From Gammaproteobacteria bacterium (GTDB taxonomy: Bacteria; Pseudomonadota; Gammaproteobacteria; Xanthomonadales; Wenzhouxiangellaceae), in assembly GCA_003565625.1 (NCBI GenBank), contig PXBD01000059.1, positions 45,138 through 109,137 on the forward strand: a stretch of DNA of 64,000 nt, read 5' to 3'. This document shows, piece after piece, positions 33,906 to 44,736 of the stretch (within the stretch, counting starts at the first letter, position 1; every line of letters starts with the position of its first letter). The translations under genes and the position numbers were made by a program. Under the pieces are notes generated by a model. That model was not told the origin of the DNA. It was given only the letters and a program-made list of their open reading frames with translations, and did not search any database.

Positions 33906-35927
33906 TCAGTCCACCATGCCGGCCAGCTGCCCCATCAGCTGCGGCCAATCGACCAGGCGCCGATGCCCGACAATGTCGAGGCGCGGCAACCCCCTGCCCT
34001 CGACAATCAGAAAGCCACCGGAATCGTGGGCTGCGACTCCATCGATATGGCAGATGTTGTTGGCCAGCCGGCAGGCCAGACCGACCCGACGATAGGGAAA
34101 GTCTTCGAACACGCGCAGGATCGTGCCCGACACGATCGCACTGCCGCCACCGCCGAGGTTCGACAAGTTGTCCACCGCGCGCTGACTGATGCGTCGCCGC
34201 GGCACGTCTTCGTGGGTGAACAGGCGCGCATCCATCGCCGCCGGCCGCCAGTTGACCAGGCGCAAGCCGCGTGCCCAGCCCGATACCTGCCCTTCCATGC
34301 GCCCGAACCCGAAAGCCCCGGTCAATTCGAGTAAATCCAAGCGCTGAAATTCGACCTCGGTGGCCAGCGCCGGCGCACTGCCGAACGGGCGCTCGATCTC
34401 GAGCTGATCCAGGCTGATGCGGCCGGAAAAAGCCTCGATTTCGATGCCGCCGGTAAACGTCAGCCGCTCCTCGGAATAGGTCACCCCGGGGAAGCGGCCG
34501 GCCAGACTCCCACCCAGTTCCGGCAGGTGCAGGGCGCGCGTCAGCCCAGCCAGGTCCAGCGGTTCGATGCGCGCATCCAGCACGATCCGGGTTGGCACAT
34601 CGGGCTGGCGCAGCGCCGCGAAGCCGTCGATGACCACCGCCCCGTCGAGCAGACCCATCCGGACCGGTTCGAGCAGACGCAAACCGACCTCGTCATGGTA
34701 AAAACGCGCCTGGCCTGCCCCCAGACCCAGGCCCAACAGACCCAGCCCTTCCCAGCCCAGGTCGATTTGCATGCTCTGCTCACTACCTTCGATGCGCGCC
34801 GACGCCCCGCCCAGCCAAAGGCGCTGACGCGGATCGTCCAGGTCCAGATTGCGGGTCGACAAATCGACCACAAGACCGCCCGCCTGGTGCCAGGATAACG
34901 TCCCCTGCACCTGGCCCGCCGCCTCCATGTCGGCGAACCCGGCTGCTGCTGCAGGGCCGTCCAGCCAGCGCGGCCACAAATGGGCGAGATTCGCTTCCAG
35001 CGCATCGATCCGCCAGGCTACCGGATGCCACCCATGCTCGTCTTCTGTCAGCACCGCGGAGCCGCTCAATTCGAAGGCGCCCGGGTCGTGCACCGCCAGA
35101 TGAGTAACCCCGATCCGACCGGGGCTATCCAGGGCCAGCTCCAGCTGCACCTGCAGGGGCTGCGGCGGCGGCGGCAGATAGACCGGACCCAGCAGCAGTT
35201 CACCAGCCGTCTGTTCCAGGTTGATCCGTACGTCGCTGAGCGCATCGTCGAAAATCAACCCCAGATTCAGACCGATGCCGTCACCGGCCATCTCACCGTC
35301 GCGGGTATCGAAAAACATCTGCTCGATTTGGAGCGCGAAGCGCCAGCCGTCCTGGTCCTGCGATCCGTGACCGCTGAGCGTGCCACCGATCATGCTCAGG
35401 CCGGCGCCCTCGGCCAGCAGTGGCGCGACCAGGCCAAGATCGATTTGCTCGAAAACCAGGCGCAAGCCGTCCGCGCCTGCCGTATGCACCTTGACCACCA
35501 ACCGCTCATGCTCCAGTTCCAGGCGATAGCCACCGGACAGGTCCGGCTGCAGGCTGAACTCCAGCGCCTCTTCCAGGTCCAGCCAGGAATCCGGCAACCG
35601 GACGCGGCCGCGGCGGCACGCCGGCCCGGCCTCGATCCAGCCAGAGTCGGGGCAATCGACCACGAGGCGGCCCGGGGCCAGCCAATCGCCCAGGCGCAAA
35701 CCATGCACCGCAAACCGCCACGCCGGGGACGTTACAGCCTCGGGCCGGTACTCAAGCTCAGCCGCCTCCCAGGACAGGCCGCCGGCCCGACCGGGGCCGA
35801 GATCCAGTTCCAGCAGGGCCTGTTCGGCCGGCCAGGCCGGGCCGGCCAGAAGCAGGGCCACCAGCAGCGTCAGCCAGCGCTTGCAATGCCGGCCGATCGG
35901 GCTATATTGGCGCCATGAGCAGTCCAT
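33906..35927 (-). CDS. AsmA/YdbH-like periplasmic protein of unknown function
   Basis: A protein of about 673 residues with an N-terminal hydrophobic signal (WLTLLVALLLAGPAWPAEQ) and then a long run of beta-rich segments resembling the lipid-transport bridge proteins (AsmA/TamB/YdbH group). The C-terminus carries the conserved block RISQRAVDNLSNLGGGGSAIVSG. YdbH-like proteins help move phospholipids to the outer membrane, but I cannot prove that role here. ATG at 35927 is used; TTG at 35933 is the alternative. Its first bases overlap, on the other strand, the start of the REC-Hpt gene. Confidence 0.65.
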   Translation of the reverse strand: MDCSWRQYSPIGRHCKRWLTLLVALLLAGPAWPAEQALLELDLGPGRAGGLSWEAAELEYRPEAVTSPAWRFAVHGLRLGDWLAPGRLVVDCPDSGWIEAGPACRRGRVRLPDSWLDLEEALEFSLQPDLSGGYRLELEHERLVVKVHTAGADGLRLVFEQIDLGLVAPLLAEGAGLSMIGGTLSGHGSQDQDGWRFALQIEQMFFDTRDGEMAGDGIGLNLGLIFDDALSDVRINLEQTAGELLLGPVYLPPPPQPLQVQLELALDSPGRIGVTHLAVHDPGAFELSGSAVLTEDEHGWHPVAWRIDALEANLAHLWPRWLDGPAAAAGFADMEAAGQVQGTLSWHQAGGLVVDLSTRNLDLDDPRQRLWLGGASARIEGSEQSMQIDLGWEGLGLLGLGLGAGQARFYHDEVGLRLLEPVRMGLLDGAVVIDGFAALRQPDVPTRIVLDARIEPLDLAGLTRALHLPELGGSLAGRFPGVTYSEERLTFTGGIEIEAFSGRISLDQLEIERPFGSAPALATEVEFQRLDLLELTGAFGFGRMEGQVSGWARGLRLVNWRPAAMDARLFTHEDVPRRRISQRAVDNLSNLGGGGSAIVSGTILRVFEDFPYRRVGLACRLANNICHIDGVAAHDSGGFLIVEGRGLPRLDIVGHRRLVDWPQLMGQLAGMVD

Positions 35928-36697
35928 CTTCAAACCAATCCATCGCCCGGCTGAGCGTGCTGGTGGTGGACGACAACGACGTCAACCGGGAATTTCTGCG
36001 CGCCGGCCTGGCCACCATGGTCGGCCATATTGACGTCGCGGCGGACGGCAAAGCAGCCGTCGAGATGTGCCGGGAGCACTGTTTTGACGTGATTCTGATG
36101 GATCTGCATATGCCGGAAATGGACGGCCTGAGCGCTTTTCAGAGCATACGCCAACCCGGTATGGCATCGCAGGCGGCACGCTTCATCATCCTGACCGCCG
36201 ACGCCCGAACCGAAGAACGCAGCCGAATGCTCGAACACGGGGTCGATGACTGCCTGACCAAGCCGATTTCGATTCCGCAACTGGCCCGCGCCCTGCTCGA
36301 CCCGCGCGACGCGGCCACCGCGACCGCGGCAATCCCCGGCCCGGAAGAACTGGAAACCCGTCTGGTCGTGCGCGAGCAGGCCCTGACCGTAGCCAACGGC
36401 GATGACGCCCTGGTCGATCGGATGAGTCGCCTGTTCGGCGAAGAACTGGAACGGCGCCTGCCGGAACTCGACCAGATGATGGCCGAGCGATCCTACGAAC
36501 AGGCCGCCGCGCTGCTTCACCAGTGGCGCGGGGCGACCGGTTTTGCCGGCGCAGCCCGATTGCACCAGGCCTGTGGACGACTGCGCGCGCACCTGCTCGA
36601 GAGTAGGGATCCAGGGCCGGGCGCCGCCTACGTAGACTTTCTGCGCGTCGCCCACGCCACGCGCCACGCCCTGCTCGGCGCCATCGATCAAGCCTGA
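35915..36697 (+). CDS. Response regulator with C-terminal Hpt-like domain
   Basis: A 260-residue protein with a receiver domain (acidic pair Asp19/Asp20, phospho-acceptor Asp63 in [12 protein letters not shown], Lys116 in LTKPIS) and a C-terminal helical domain carrying the Hpt signature [13 protein letters not shown] with His202. It has no DNA-binding or enzymatic output, so it probably relays phosphate within a larger phosphorelay whose kinase is not in this window. It converges with pdxJ, overlapping it by 10 bases. Confidence 0.85.
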   Translation: MSSPSSNQSIARLSVLVVDDNDVNREFLRAGLATMVGHIDVAADGKAAVEMCREHCFDVILMDLHMPEMDGLSAFQSIRQPGMASQAARFIILTADARTEERSRMLEHGVDDCLTKPISIPQLARALLDPRDAATATAAIPGPEELETRLVVREQALTVANGDDALVDRMSRLFGEELERRLPELDQMMAERSYEQAAALLHQWRGATGFAGAARLHQACGRLRAHLLESRDPGPGAAYVDFLRVAHATRHALLGAIDQA

Positions 36698-37437
36698 GCA
36701 GCGGATCGCGTCGCCGCGGCCTCGCGCATGGCCGATTTCATTTCCCGCACGGCCTCGGCCAGCCCGACAAACAGCGCACGGGCGACAATGGCATGGCCGA
36801 TATTGAGTTCGTGCACGCCTTCAATGGCGGCCACTGCACCCACATTTTCCAGGGTCAGGCCGTGTCCGGCATTGACCTGCAGACCAGCCCGACGAGCCAG
36901 AAGCGCGGCCCGCTCCAGGCGCGCAAGCTCGGCCTCGACCCGGTCCGGCCCAACGTCGGCATACGCACCGGTATGCAACTCGATCACCCCCGCCCCCAGC
37001 GCGCCGGCGGCAGCCACCTGCTCGGGCTCCGGATCGATGAACAGCGAGACGCGCACACCTGCCGCGGCCAGGCGCCGGCACGCTTCCCGCAGGCGCTGCG
37101 ACTGGCCGACCACGTCCAGACCGCCCTCGGTGGTCAGCTCCTCGCGGCGCTCCGGCACCAGGCACACATCGGCCGGGCGGACGCGCTCGGCCAGGGCCAG
37201 CATTTCCTCGGTCAGCGCAATTTCCAGGTTCATGCGCGTGTGCAGACGCCCGGCCAGGGCCAGCACGTCGGCATCCTGGATGTGGCGCCGGTCCTCGCGC
37301 AAGTGGATGGTGATCGCATCGGCACCGGCGGCCTCGGCCACGGCCGCGGCCTCCACAACCGAGGGATAGACGGTCCCGCGCGCCTGGCGCAGGGTGGCGA
37401 CGTGATCGATATTGACACCCAGCAGGGGCAGATTCAT
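36688..37437 (-). CDS. pdxJ: Pyridoxine 5'-phosphate synthase
   Basis: A 249-residue TIM-barrel enzyme that joins 1-deoxyxylulose 5-phosphate and aminoacetone 3-phosphate to form pyridoxine 5'-phosphate. [54 protein letters not shown] and VNAGHGLT are all present. The ATG at 37437 overlaps the recO stop (TAATG). It is the last gene of the long rpoE-pdxJ run. Confidence 0.96.
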   Translation of the reverse strand: MNLPLLGVNIDHVATLRQARGTVYPSVVEAAAVAEAAGADAITIHLREDRRHIQDADVLALAGRLHTRMNLEIALTEEMLALAERVRPADVCLVPERREELTTEGGLDVVGQSQRLREACRRLAAAGVRVSLFIDPEPEQVAAAGALGAGVIELHTGAYADVGPDRVEAELARLERAALLARRAGLQVNAGHGLTLENVGAVAAIEGVHELNIGHAIVARALFVGLAEAVREMKSAMREAAATRSAAQA

Positions 37438-38138
37438 TACAGGCTCCGAAACCATTCTCTGGTGTTGAGTACGCGCCCGTCGAGCTGATGATCGAGCAGG
37501 CAGCGGGTGATGTCGCGACCGGAGCGCCGATGAGAGGATTCGACGGCCTCACCGCGCTCCAGCGCCAGTATTGCCCGACCGGAGTAAACGTGGCGACCCT
37601 GCGGTCCGGCGACGGCAAAAAAACCGGCCTCCGGCTCCAGACGATACCAGCCTTCAGGCCGAATCGCGACCCCGGAATCGGCCTCGCAGGCCAGGTCCGG
37701 CGCCACCCCCAGGGCTCGCAGCAAGGCCAGCTCAAAGGCGCGCAAACCAGCCGCCGGATCGGGGTCGCCAGCGAGCGCGCTCAGCAATTGCTCGTAGGCG
37801 GCAAACACTTCCGGCAGCGGTTCGTCGCGACCGACCAGGCAGATCAACAGCTCGTTGGCGTACAACCCGCACCACAGGCTGCGCCCGGCCAGCCGCGGGC
37901 GAGGACCAGCGGGCTCCAGACGGGTCAAGGTGCCCATTTCACCGCGCCGGGTCCACTCTGCCTCGAGCGGCACAAAAGGTTCTCCCAGACCGCGCCAGGG
38001 TGAGCGGGCCGAGCGCGCGCCGCGGGCCACCAAGCCGACCCGGCCCAGTTCGAGGCTGAACAATTCAATCAGCAGGCTGGTTTCGCGCCAGGGTCGGCGA
38101 TGCAGGATCCAGCCATGCTGTGCAAGCAATCGACCCAC
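37437..38138 (-). CDS. recO: DNA repair protein RecO
   Basis: A 233-residue RecFOR-pathway protein that loads RecA on gapped DNA with RecR. The N-terminal OB fold ([20 protein letters not shown] then [12 protein letters not shown]) and the helical C-domain ([13 protein letters not shown]) are recognisable. The start is GTG at 38138, 8 bases after era. Position between era and pdxJ is conserved in gammaproteobacteria. Confidence 0.93.
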   Translation of the reverse strand: MGRLLAQHGWILHRRPWRETSLLIELFSLELGRVGLVARGARSARSPWRGLGEPFVPLEAEWTRRGEMGTLTRLEPAGPRPRLAGRSLWCGLYANELLICLVGRDEPLPEVFAAYEQLLSALAGDPDPAAGLRAFELALLRALGVAPDLACEADSGVAIRPEGWYRLEPEAGFFAVAGPQGRHVYSGRAILALERGEAVESSHRRSGRDITRCLLDHQLDGRVLNTREWFRSL

Positions 38139-38146
38139 TGTTGCTG

Positions 38147-39037
38147 TCAGTCGGAAAAACCCAGTTCGTCGAGCGCGCGCTCATCGTCCACCCAGCCCGC
38201 CCGCGTGCGCACGTGCAGGTCCAGATGAACCGGCTGACCGAACAGCTCGGCCATGGCCCGGCGCGCGCGCGAGCCGACCCGCTTCAGCACCTGCCCCTGG
38301 CGGCCGATCACCATGCCCTTGTGGCGGTCTTCGGCTACCACAATCAGGGCGGCAATCCACAGTCGCCCGGCGCGCGCTTCGTAGCGTTCCACCTGCACGG
38401 TCAGACCGTAGGGAATCTCCTGATGCAACTGCAGCATGAGCTGCTCGCGGACCAGTTCGGCGGCAAGAAAACGCGCCGGGCGGTCGGTGAACTCATCAGC
38501 CGGATAGGCCGGTGGCCCCGCCGGCAGGCAGGCAAACAATTCATCGAGCAACTCGGCCACGCCCTCGGCCCGGCACGCGGCCAGGTACAGGACTGCCTGT
38601 GGATTCAGGCGCGGCGACAGCTGCGCTGTCCATTCCAGCAGACTGGAGCGGTCATCGAGCAGATCGATCTTGTTGAGCACCAACAGGCGCGGCCCCGGGA
38701 ACCCCGCAACCCGCTCGAGCACCTGCTCGTCCTCGTCGGTCCAGCGGGTGGCATCGGCAACCAGCACCGCGGCATCGACCTCGCGCAAAGCCAGACCTGC
38801 ACTGCGATTCAGGCGGCGGTTGAGACCGTGCGGCCGGCGCTGGTGCATACCCGGGGTGTCGACCAGCGCAATCTGCCCGCGCGCCTCGGTGACTACACCG
38901 ACCAGGCGATTGCGGGTGGTCTGGGGCTTGTGGGTCACGATCGCCAGGTGTTCGCCGACCAACGCATTGAGCAGGGTCGACTTGCCCACGTTGGGCCGAC
39001 CAACCAGGGCAACGTGGCCAAAGCGCGGCTCGCTCAT
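38147..39037 (-). CDS. era: GTPase Era
   Basis: A 296-residue ribosome-assembly GTPase. G1 is GRPNVGKST (residues 13-21), G3 DTPG, G4 NKID, and the C-terminal KH domain shows GMVIGRQGQVLKRVG, which binds the 3' end of 16S rRNA. ATG at 39037 overlaps the end of rnc by 4 bases. It acts in 30S maturation and cell-cycle control. Confidence 0.96.
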   Translation of the reverse strand: MSEPRFGHVALVGRPNVGKSTLLNALVGEHLAIVTHKPQTTRNRLVGVVTEARGQIALVDTPGMHQRRPHGLNRRLNRSAGLALREVDAAVLVADATRWTDEDEQVLERVAGFPGPRLLVLNKIDLLDDRSSLLEWTAQLSPRLNPQAVLYLAACRAEGVAELLDELFACLPAGPPAYPADEFTDRPARFLAAELVREQLMLQLHQEIPYGLTVQVERYEARAGRLWIAALIVVAEDRHKGMVIGRQGQVLKRVGSRARRAMAELFGQPVHLDLHVRTRAGWVDDERALDELGFSD

Positions 39038-39774
39038 TCCGGCCTCCCCGCCAAACCGGATCCGGCCCCTTCCTGCAAGGCGGCAAAGGCCAGGCGCGCT
39101 GCCGCCTGTTCGGCCTTGCGGCGTCCAGCCGCCTCGGCCCGAACCGGTTCGAGCAGGCCTTCCAGGCGGCACTCAACGAGGAAACGCTTGGCGTGATCGG
39201 CGCCGCTTTCGGCCAGAACGGCGTATTCGGGCAGATCATGACCGCGGCCCTGCAGCCATTCCTGCAGGCGAGTTTTGGGGTCTTTGAGCTGTTCTGCCTC
39301 GGGCAGTTGCGCCAGGCGATCGCCCAGCAATTGCCCGACCACGCGCCGGGCGGCGTCGAAACCGCCGTCCAGATAAACCGCGCCGATCAGCGCCTCGACC
39401 ACGTCGGCCAGAATCGACTCGCGCAGATAGCCGCCGCTGCGCAATTCGCCCTGGCCCAGCCGCAGATGGGAGCCCAAGTCCAGCTCGCGCGCGATTTCGG
39501 CCAGGGTGACATCGCGCACCAGGCGCGAGCGCAAGCGGCTGAGGTCGCCCTCGCTGGCGTGACTTCGGGCATGGAACAGCAGATCGGCCGCAATCAGGTT
39601 GAGCAGGCTGTCGCCGAGGAATTCGAGGCGCTCGTAATGGCCGGGCCCGAAGCTGCGATGGGTCAGCGCGCGCTCCAGCAGAGCCGGATCACCAAAACGA
39701 TAGGCAATGCCGGGCAGCTGGTCGATGGCGCTAGTTGCTGAGCGGTTCGACGCGGTGGAAGCGGATGATGGCAT
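39034..39774 (-). CDS. rnc: Ribonuclease III
   Basis: A double-strand-specific RNase of about 246 residues. The catalytic signature ERLEFLGDSLLNLIAADLLF and the second acidic block ESILADVVEALIGAVYLDGG are intact, and a C-terminal dsRNA-binding domain (DPKTRLQEWLQGRGHDLPEY) follows. The start is unclear: ATG at 39774 overlaps the DUF4845 gene by 44 bases and adds about 15 residues rich in Ser/Ala before the conserved part (IDQLPGIAYRFGDP). No ATG, GTG or TTG lies nearer. Confidence 0.93.
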   Translation of the reverse strand: MPSSASTASNRSATSAIDQLPGIAYRFGDPALLERALTHRSFGPGHYERLEFLGDSLLNLIAADLLFHARSHASEGDLSRLRSRLVRDVTLAEIARELDLGSHLRLGQGELRSGGYLRESILADVVEALIGAVYLDGGFDAARRVVGQLLGDRLAQLPEAEQLKDPKTRLQEWLQGRGHDLPEYAVLAESGADHAKRFLVECRLEGLLEPVRAEAAGRRKAEQAAARLAFAALQEGAGSGLAGRPE

Positions 39775-40099
39775 CGATGTTGCCAATCAGGTGCTCTTCG
39801 ACATCGTAACTGACCACCAGGCTGGTATCGGCCCCGCGCTCGACCCGGATATCTTCAGGCCGAACGTGCTTGACGTAGCTGACATCCAGCCGGGTCATCA
39901 GGTTACGCCGCAGGGTCTGCGGCGGTGTATTGGCCGCGCCTGGCTCCGCGGCGATCGCCCGCATTTCGCTGACCACCGAAAAATGGTTGAGATAAATCGG
40001 CACCAGCTTGATTCCCAGGTAGGCCACGAACAGCACCAGCACCAGGATCATCAGGAAACCGAGCAGGGTCATGCCCCGCGCCTGCCGCAAGTCTTTCAT
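39731..40099 (-). CDS. DUF4845 single-pass membrane protein
   Basis: A 122-residue protein with a short basic N-terminus, one transmembrane helix (TLLGFLMILVLVLFVAYLGIKL) and a small periplasmic domain. The family is found between lepB and rnc in many gammaproteobacteria; its role is unknown. ATG at 40099, preceded by GGAGA, gives the standard start MKDLRQARGMTLLGFL, which also resembles a prepilin-type start. Confidence 0.85.
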   Translation of the reverse strand: MKDLRQARGMTLLGFLMILVLVLFVAYLGIKLVPIYLNHFSVVSEMRAIAAEPGAANTPPQTLRRNLMTRLDVSYVKHVRPEDIRVERGADTSLVVSYDVEEHLIGNIDAIIRFHRVEPLSN

Positions 40100-40127
40100 G
40101 GAGCGTGTCTCCCTACACAGCTCATTT

Positions 40128-40904
40128 TCAGAGAATCTTATCACCAATCCGGCTCCAGACTACGCAACCGCGCGCGCAATCCCAATGCATCCACACGCGC
40201 GTCGCGCGTCCGACCAGGTTGGCCTCGGGGACAAAATTCCACGCCCGGCTGTCCAGCGACTGATCGCGGTTGTCGCCGAGGACGAAGTAATGACCCTCGG
40301 GCACAGTCCAGGTCCGGACCTGCCGGTCGGGCTGGTCGGGAAACACCATGATGTTGTGCGGCTCTTCGCCAAGGTGTTCCAGGCGCTGGATGGGTTGGCG
40401 CCCGGGCGGATTGCGGTTGAGCCCCTCGCCGACCCATTCGCCGATGGTTTCCTGCTCGACCGGCTCGCCGTTGATGAACAACACCTTGTTGCGGTAGGTG
40501 ATGGCATCGCCTGGCAGGCCAACGACGCGCTTGATGTAATTGATGCGCTCGTCTTCGGGAAAGCGAAACACCATCACATCGCCCCGCGCCGGCTCACCGG
40601 TGGCGACGATCTTGCGGTTGAGCACGGGCAGACGCAGACCGTAGGAGAACTTGCTGACGACGATGAAGTCACCAATCTGCAGGGTCGGGATCATCGAGCC
40701 GGACGGAATCTTGAACGGCTCGAACAGGAACGAGCGAAACACCAGCACCAGCAGGAGGATGGGAAACAGCGAAGCGATGCTGGCAAGCCAGTGAACCGGG
40801 CCGGACTCCTGTTCACCGAAGCGGCGTCGAGCCCAGAACCGTTCCAGCAGCCACAAGCCACCGGTGATCAGGGTCAGGATCGTAAGAATCAGCGCATAAT
40901 CCAT
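40128..40904 (-). CDS. lepB: Signal peptidase I
   Basis: A 258-residue inner-membrane serine protease with two N-terminal hydrophobic segments. The catalytic Ser70 lies in IPSGSMIPTL and the general base Lys125 in NYIKRVVG; GHYFVLGDNRDQSLDSR is the conserved box E. It removes signal peptides from exported proteins. It follows lepA after 15 bases, the usual order. Confidence 0.96.
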   Translation of the reverse strand: MDYALILTILTLITGGLWLLERFWARRRFGEQESGPVHWLASIASLFPILLLVLVFRSFLFEPFKIPSGSMIPTLQIGDFIVVSKFSYGLRLPVLNRKIVATGEPARGDVMVFRFPEDERINYIKRVVGLPGDAITYRNKVLFINGEPVEQETIGEWVGEGLNRNPPGRQPIQRLEHLGEEPHNIMVFPDQPDRQVRTWTVPEGHYFVLGDNRDQSLDSRAWNFVPEANLVGRATRVWMHWDCARGCVVWSRIGDKIL

Positions 40905-40919
40905 GGCAAGAACGAGCTT

Positions 40920-42725
40920 TTATTTGTCGTTGTCGGTTCGCAACACGGCCAGGAAGGCCTCCTGCGGGATTTCGATCCGGCCCACCTGCTTCATCCGGCG
41001 CTTGCCGGCTTTCTGCTTTTCCAGCAGTTTGCGCTTGCGCGAGACATCGCCACCGTAGCATTTCGCGGTGACGTTCTTGCGGTACGCCTTGACCGTCGAG
41101 CGGGCAATGATATGCGATCCGATGGCGGCCTGGATGGCGATGTCGAACATCTGGCGCGGAATCAACTCGCGCATGCGCTCGGCCAGCTCGCGCCCGCGCC
41201 GCTCCGACAGATCGCGGTGAACGATGGTGCTGAGGGCGTCCACCCGTTCGCCGTTGATCATCAGATCCAGACGCACGAAAGGCCCGGCCTGGTGACGCAC
41301 GAAGTCGTACTCGAACGAGGCAAAGCCGCGTGAGCAGGACTTCAGCCGATCGAAGAAATCCATGACCACCTCCGACATCGGCAGTTCATAGCTCAGCTGC
41401 ACCTGCCCGCCAAGGAAGCGCATGTCCTGCTGCATGCCGCGTTTTTCCTCGCACAGACCAATGACCGCGCCGAGGTATTCCTGTGGCACCAGGATATTGG
41501 CCTGGATGATCGGCTCACGGATTTCGCTGATCTTGTTGAGCGGCGGCATGCCGGCCGGGTTGTCAAGGGTAACGACCTCGCCGTCGGTCAGCTCCAGCTC
41601 GTAGATCACCGTGGGCGCGGTGGTGATCAGGTCCAGATCGTACTCGCGCTCCAGCCGCTCCTGGACGATTTCCATGTGCAGCATGCCCAGGAAACCACAG
41701 CGGAACCCGAAGCCGAGAGCCACCGAGGTCTCCGGCTCGAACTGCAGCGCCGAGTCGTTGAGCTGGAGCTTGTCGAGTGCTTCGCGAAGGTCGGGGTAGG
41801 CGCTGGAATCGACCGGAAAGATGCCGGCAAACACGCGCGGCTTGAGTGGCTTGAAGCCCGGCAACGGGGCCTCGGCCGGCTCGCGCGCGCGGGTGACGGT
41901 ATCGCCCACCGGTGCGCCGTGCACTTCCTTGATGCCGGCGGCGAGGAACCCGACCTGGCCGCAACCCAACTCGCTGGTGGGGGTGCGCTTGGGACTGAAG
42001 ATGCCGATCTGGTCGGCCTGATGTTCCTCCCCGCTCGACATGATTCGAACTTTTTCACCCCGGGTCAGGCGCCCCTGCTTGATCCGGATCAGGGAGTTGA
42101 CGCCCAGGTAGTTGTCAAACCAGGAGTCGATGATCAGCGCCTGCAGGGGACCGTCCTCGGCTGCGCGCGGCCCCGGAATGCGCGCCACAATCGCCTCGAG
42201 AACCTCGCGAATTCCGACGCCGGTCTTGGCGCTGACCAGCACGGCATCCGAGGCATCGATACCGATGATGTCCTCGATCTGGTGGCGAACCCGTTCCGGA
42301 TCGGCGGCCGGCAAATCGATCTTGTTGATCACCGGAATGACTTCCAGGCCCTGTTCCACGGCGGTATAGCAGTTGGCCACGCTCTGGGCCTCGACGCCCT
42401 GGGCTGCATCCACTACCAGCAAGGCACCTTCGCAGGCAGCCAGCGAGCGTGACACCTCGTAGGAGAAATCCACGTGGCCGGGAGTATCGATGAAATTGAG
42501 CTGGTAGCGCTCGCCGGCGTCGCTGTCGTAGTTCAGGGTCACGCTCTGGGCCTTGATCGTGATCCCGCGCTCGCGCTCCAGGTCCATGGAGTCGAGCACC
42601 TGTTCGGCCATTTCACGCTCGGTCAGGCCACCGCAAACCTGAATAAAACGATCGGCCAGCGTCGACTTGCCGTGGTCGACGTGGGCGATGATGGAAAAAT
42701 TTCGAATTCGATCGATACGGCTCAT
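40920..42725 (-). CDS. lepA: Elongation factor 4 (LepA)
   Basis: A 601-residue translational GTPase. G1 is [13 protein letters not shown], followed by [21 protein letters not shown] and [13 protein letters not shown], with the LepA-specific C-terminal domain ending in [19 protein letters not shown]. It affects translation under ionic stress and 30S biogenesis. ATG at 42725 gives the standard start [19 protein letters not shown]. Confidence 0.97.
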   Translation of the reverse strand: MSRIDRIRNFSIIAHVDHGKSTLADRFIQVCGGLTEREMAEQVLDSMDLERERGITIKAQSVTLNYDSDAGERYQLNFIDTPGHVDFSYEVSRSLAACEGALLVVDAAQGVEAQSVANCYTAVEQGLEVIPVINKIDLPAADPERVRHQIEDIIGIDASDAVLVSAKTGVGIREVLEAIVARIPGPRAAEDGPLQALIIDSWFDNYLGVNSLIRIKQGRLTRGEKVRIMSSGEEHQADQIGIFSPKRTPTSELGCGQVGFLAAGIKEVHGAPVGDTVTRAREPAEAPLPGFKPLKPRVFAGIFPVDSSAYPDLREALDKLQLNDSALQFEPETSVALGFGFRCGFLGMLHMEIVQERLEREYDLDLITTAPTVIYELELTDGEVVTLDNPAGMPPLNKISEIREPIIQANILVPQEYLGAVIGLCEEKRGMQQDMRFLGGQVQLSYELPMSEVVMDFFDRLKSCSRGFASFEYDFVRHQAGPFVRLDLMINGERVDALSTIVHRDLSERRGRELAERMRELIPRQMFDIAIQAAIGSHIIARSTVKAYRKNVTAKCYGGDVSRKRKLLEKQKAGKRRMKQVGRIEIPQEAFLAVLRTDNDK

Positions 42726-42799
42726 GGGCAAATAATTTCGCCGCCTCCGGCCGAGCCGAAGGCGGCGTATCAGGAAACGACGATTATACCGCCGACAGC

Positions 42800-44215
42800 C
42801 TACGGCGCCTCGGGGGTATAGGCCACGAAGGTCGTGCTGCCGTCGGAACGATGCAGCAACAGGGCAACCGAGCGATTGGGCTCCAGTGCTTCCAGAATGC
42901 TGCGGAAATCATCCATGTCGCCAACGCTCTGGTTGTTGATCATCAGGATGACCTGACCGCGCCGCACACCGGCCCGGTAGGCGTTATCACTTTCCACGTT
43001 GCTGATCAACACACCACCCTGTGGATCACCCAGGCGCTGGCGGGTCTCGCTGTCAATCGACTCTACCGCCAGGCCCAGCAGGTTGGTAGGCTCGCGATCG
43101 GGGCCTTGCTCGGGCTGCGCTCCCTGGCCATCTTCCTCGAGTTCCTTGATCGTGACCTGCTTGGTGATTTCTTCGCCCCAGCGTGACAGCACGACCGGCA
43201 CTTCTGTCCCGGGTCGAACCATGCCGACCAGCGGCGGCAGCTCCGAAAACACGTCCAGCGGCCGGTTGTTGAAGCTGACGATGACATCGCCGACCTCGAT
43301 TCCGGCGGCGGCCGCAGCACTGCCCGGCTCGACCCGGTTGACCAGCGCACCGGCCGGACGACCCAGCCCCAGCGCGTCGGCTTTCTCGCGGGTGATGACC
43401 TCGATGCCCACACCGAGGTAGCCGCGCGAGACCCGGCCATATTCCAGCAGCTGGTCGATCGAGTTGCGCGCCACCTCGATGGGGATGGCAAACGACAGGC
43501 CAATATTGCCGCCACCGGAACTCAGGATCCAGGAATTGATCCCGATCACGGTGCCGTCGGTACGGATCAGCGGCCCGCCGGAGTTACCGCGGTTGATGGC
43601 CACATCGGTCTGGATGAAGGGTACGTACTGCTGCCGGCCCTGGGTACGCCCCTTGGCACTGACGATACCGGCGGTGACGGTCTGCTCGAATGAGAACGGC
43701 GAGCCGATCCCGATGACCCATTCGCCGACCCGCAGTTCGTCGGAATCGCCAAACGCCAGGGTCGGCAGGTCTTCGGCCTCGATTCGCAGCACGGCCACAT
43801 CGGTGGCTGCGTCCGAGCCCACGATCTGGGCTTCGAACTCGCGCCGATCGGCCAGGCGCACGACCACCTGGTCGGCATTTTCAATCACGTGATGGTTGGT
43901 CACGATCAACCCATCGTCGGAAATAATGAAGCCCGAACCGCCACCGCGCCGATCCGGCTGGCCGCGCGGCCCGGGACCGCCTTCGCCGAACGGAAAGTCG
44001 AAGAACCGCCGGAACATGTCGGGCAGGTCTTCCTGCGAACCACCTCGAGACTCGGGCCGCTGAGTGGGCCGGGAACCAAAGCGGATGGTCTCGACATTGA
44101 CCACGGCCGGGATGGACTGATCGACCAGGTCGGTAAAATCGGCCGGACCGGCCACGGCCTGGGCCATCGACAGGGTCAACCCGATGAGGAATGCAGCGAG
44201 CGTTTTGTTCAACAT
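42800..44215 (-). CDS. degP: Periplasmic serine protease DegP/MucD
   Basis: A 471-residue HtrA-family protease with a signal peptide (residues 1-23), a trypsin-like domain with triad His109, Asp139 and Ser212 (GNSGGP), and two PDZ domains (around [11 protein letters not shown] and [12 protein letters not shown]). It degrades misfolded envelope proteins. Its place after rseC in the rpoE operon matches mucD of Pseudomonas, where it limits AlgU activity. Upstream in-frame ATG at 44248 is less likely because it would extend the signal peptide. Confidence 0.93.
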   Translation of the reverse strand: MLNKTLAAFLIGLTLSMAQAVAGPADFTDLVDQSIPAVVNVETIRFGSRPTQRPESRGGSQEDLPDMFRRFFDFPFGEGGPGPRGQPDRRGGGSGFIISDDGLIVTNHHVIENADQVVVRLADRREFEAQIVGSDAATDVAVLRIEAEDLPTLAFGDSDELRVGEWVIGIGSPFSFEQTVTAGIVSAKGRTQGRQQYVPFIQTDVAINRGNSGGPLIRTDGTVIGINSWILSSGGGNIGLSFAIPIEVARNSIDQLLEYGRVSRGYLGVGIEVITREKADALGLGRPAGALVNRVEPGSAAAAAGIEVGDVIVSFNNRPLDVFSELPPLVGMVRPGTEVPVVLSRWGEEITKQVTIKELEEDGQGAQPEQGPDREPTNLLGLAVESIDSETRQRLGDPQGGVLISNVESDNAYRAGVRRGQVILMINNQSVGDMDDFRSILEALEPNRSVALLLHRSDGSTTFVAYTPEAP

Positions 44216-44256
44216 GCGATCTCCGAAACGATTGGCGGTGCTTTCCAAAGGTGGCT

Positions 44257-44736
44257 TCAGGTGCGACCGGATTCAAGCGCACCGCACCCGGCTGATGCAG
44301 ACAGCAACTCCACCGTCGGGTTCAACCGGCCGCGCCGGCGGCCGGCCACTACTACGGCCAGTGCAGCTGCGGCCAGGCCGAAACTTACGGCCAGTACGTC
44401 CTGCGTCCATCCGTAGCTGGGGAGGCTACCAGCAAGGCCTGCAGCCAGAATGAAGGCCAGCAACGGCAGGCCATACAGCCACAGCGCCATGCGCAGCAGG
44501 ACCCGTTCCGGGATACCGACCCGGACCGACTGCCCGGCCACCAGACCCGGCTGCCGCGGCACTTCCAGCTCGGCCCCACGACGAGCAAACAAACGACCGA
44601 ACACGCCCGCCCCACAACCCTGGCCGGACAGGCAACGCTGGCAATGAGACAACGGCTGGAAACGAATTCGCACGCGCTCCGCGCTCGTCTCCAGCACCAC
44701 GCCGATCTGCCAGACCTGGCCCGCGTCCGACTTCAT
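44257..44736 (-). CDS. rseC: RseC/MucC family protein
   Basis: A 159-residue inner-membrane protein with a cysteine-rich cytoplasmic N-terminus (CQRCLSGQGCGAG) and two transmembrane helices (LLRMALWLYGLPLLAFILAA and VLAVSFGLAAAALAVVVAG). The family modulates the sigma-E response and takes part in SoxR reduction in E. coli. Its start overlaps the rseB end by 4 bases. Confidence 0.88.
   Translation of the reverse strand: MKSDAGQVWQIGVVLETSAERVRIRFQPLSHCQRCLSGQGCGAGVFGRLFARRGAELEVPRQPGLVAGQSVRVGIPERVLLRMALWLYGLPLLAFILAAGLAGSLPSYGWTQDVLAVSFGLAAAALAVVVAGRRRGRLNPTVELLSASAGCGALESGRT

Noticed and set aside
32512..33948. Open frame of 478 codons on the - strand
   Set aside because: Antisense to the CorB-like gene, whose CBS and DUF21 motifs are clear.
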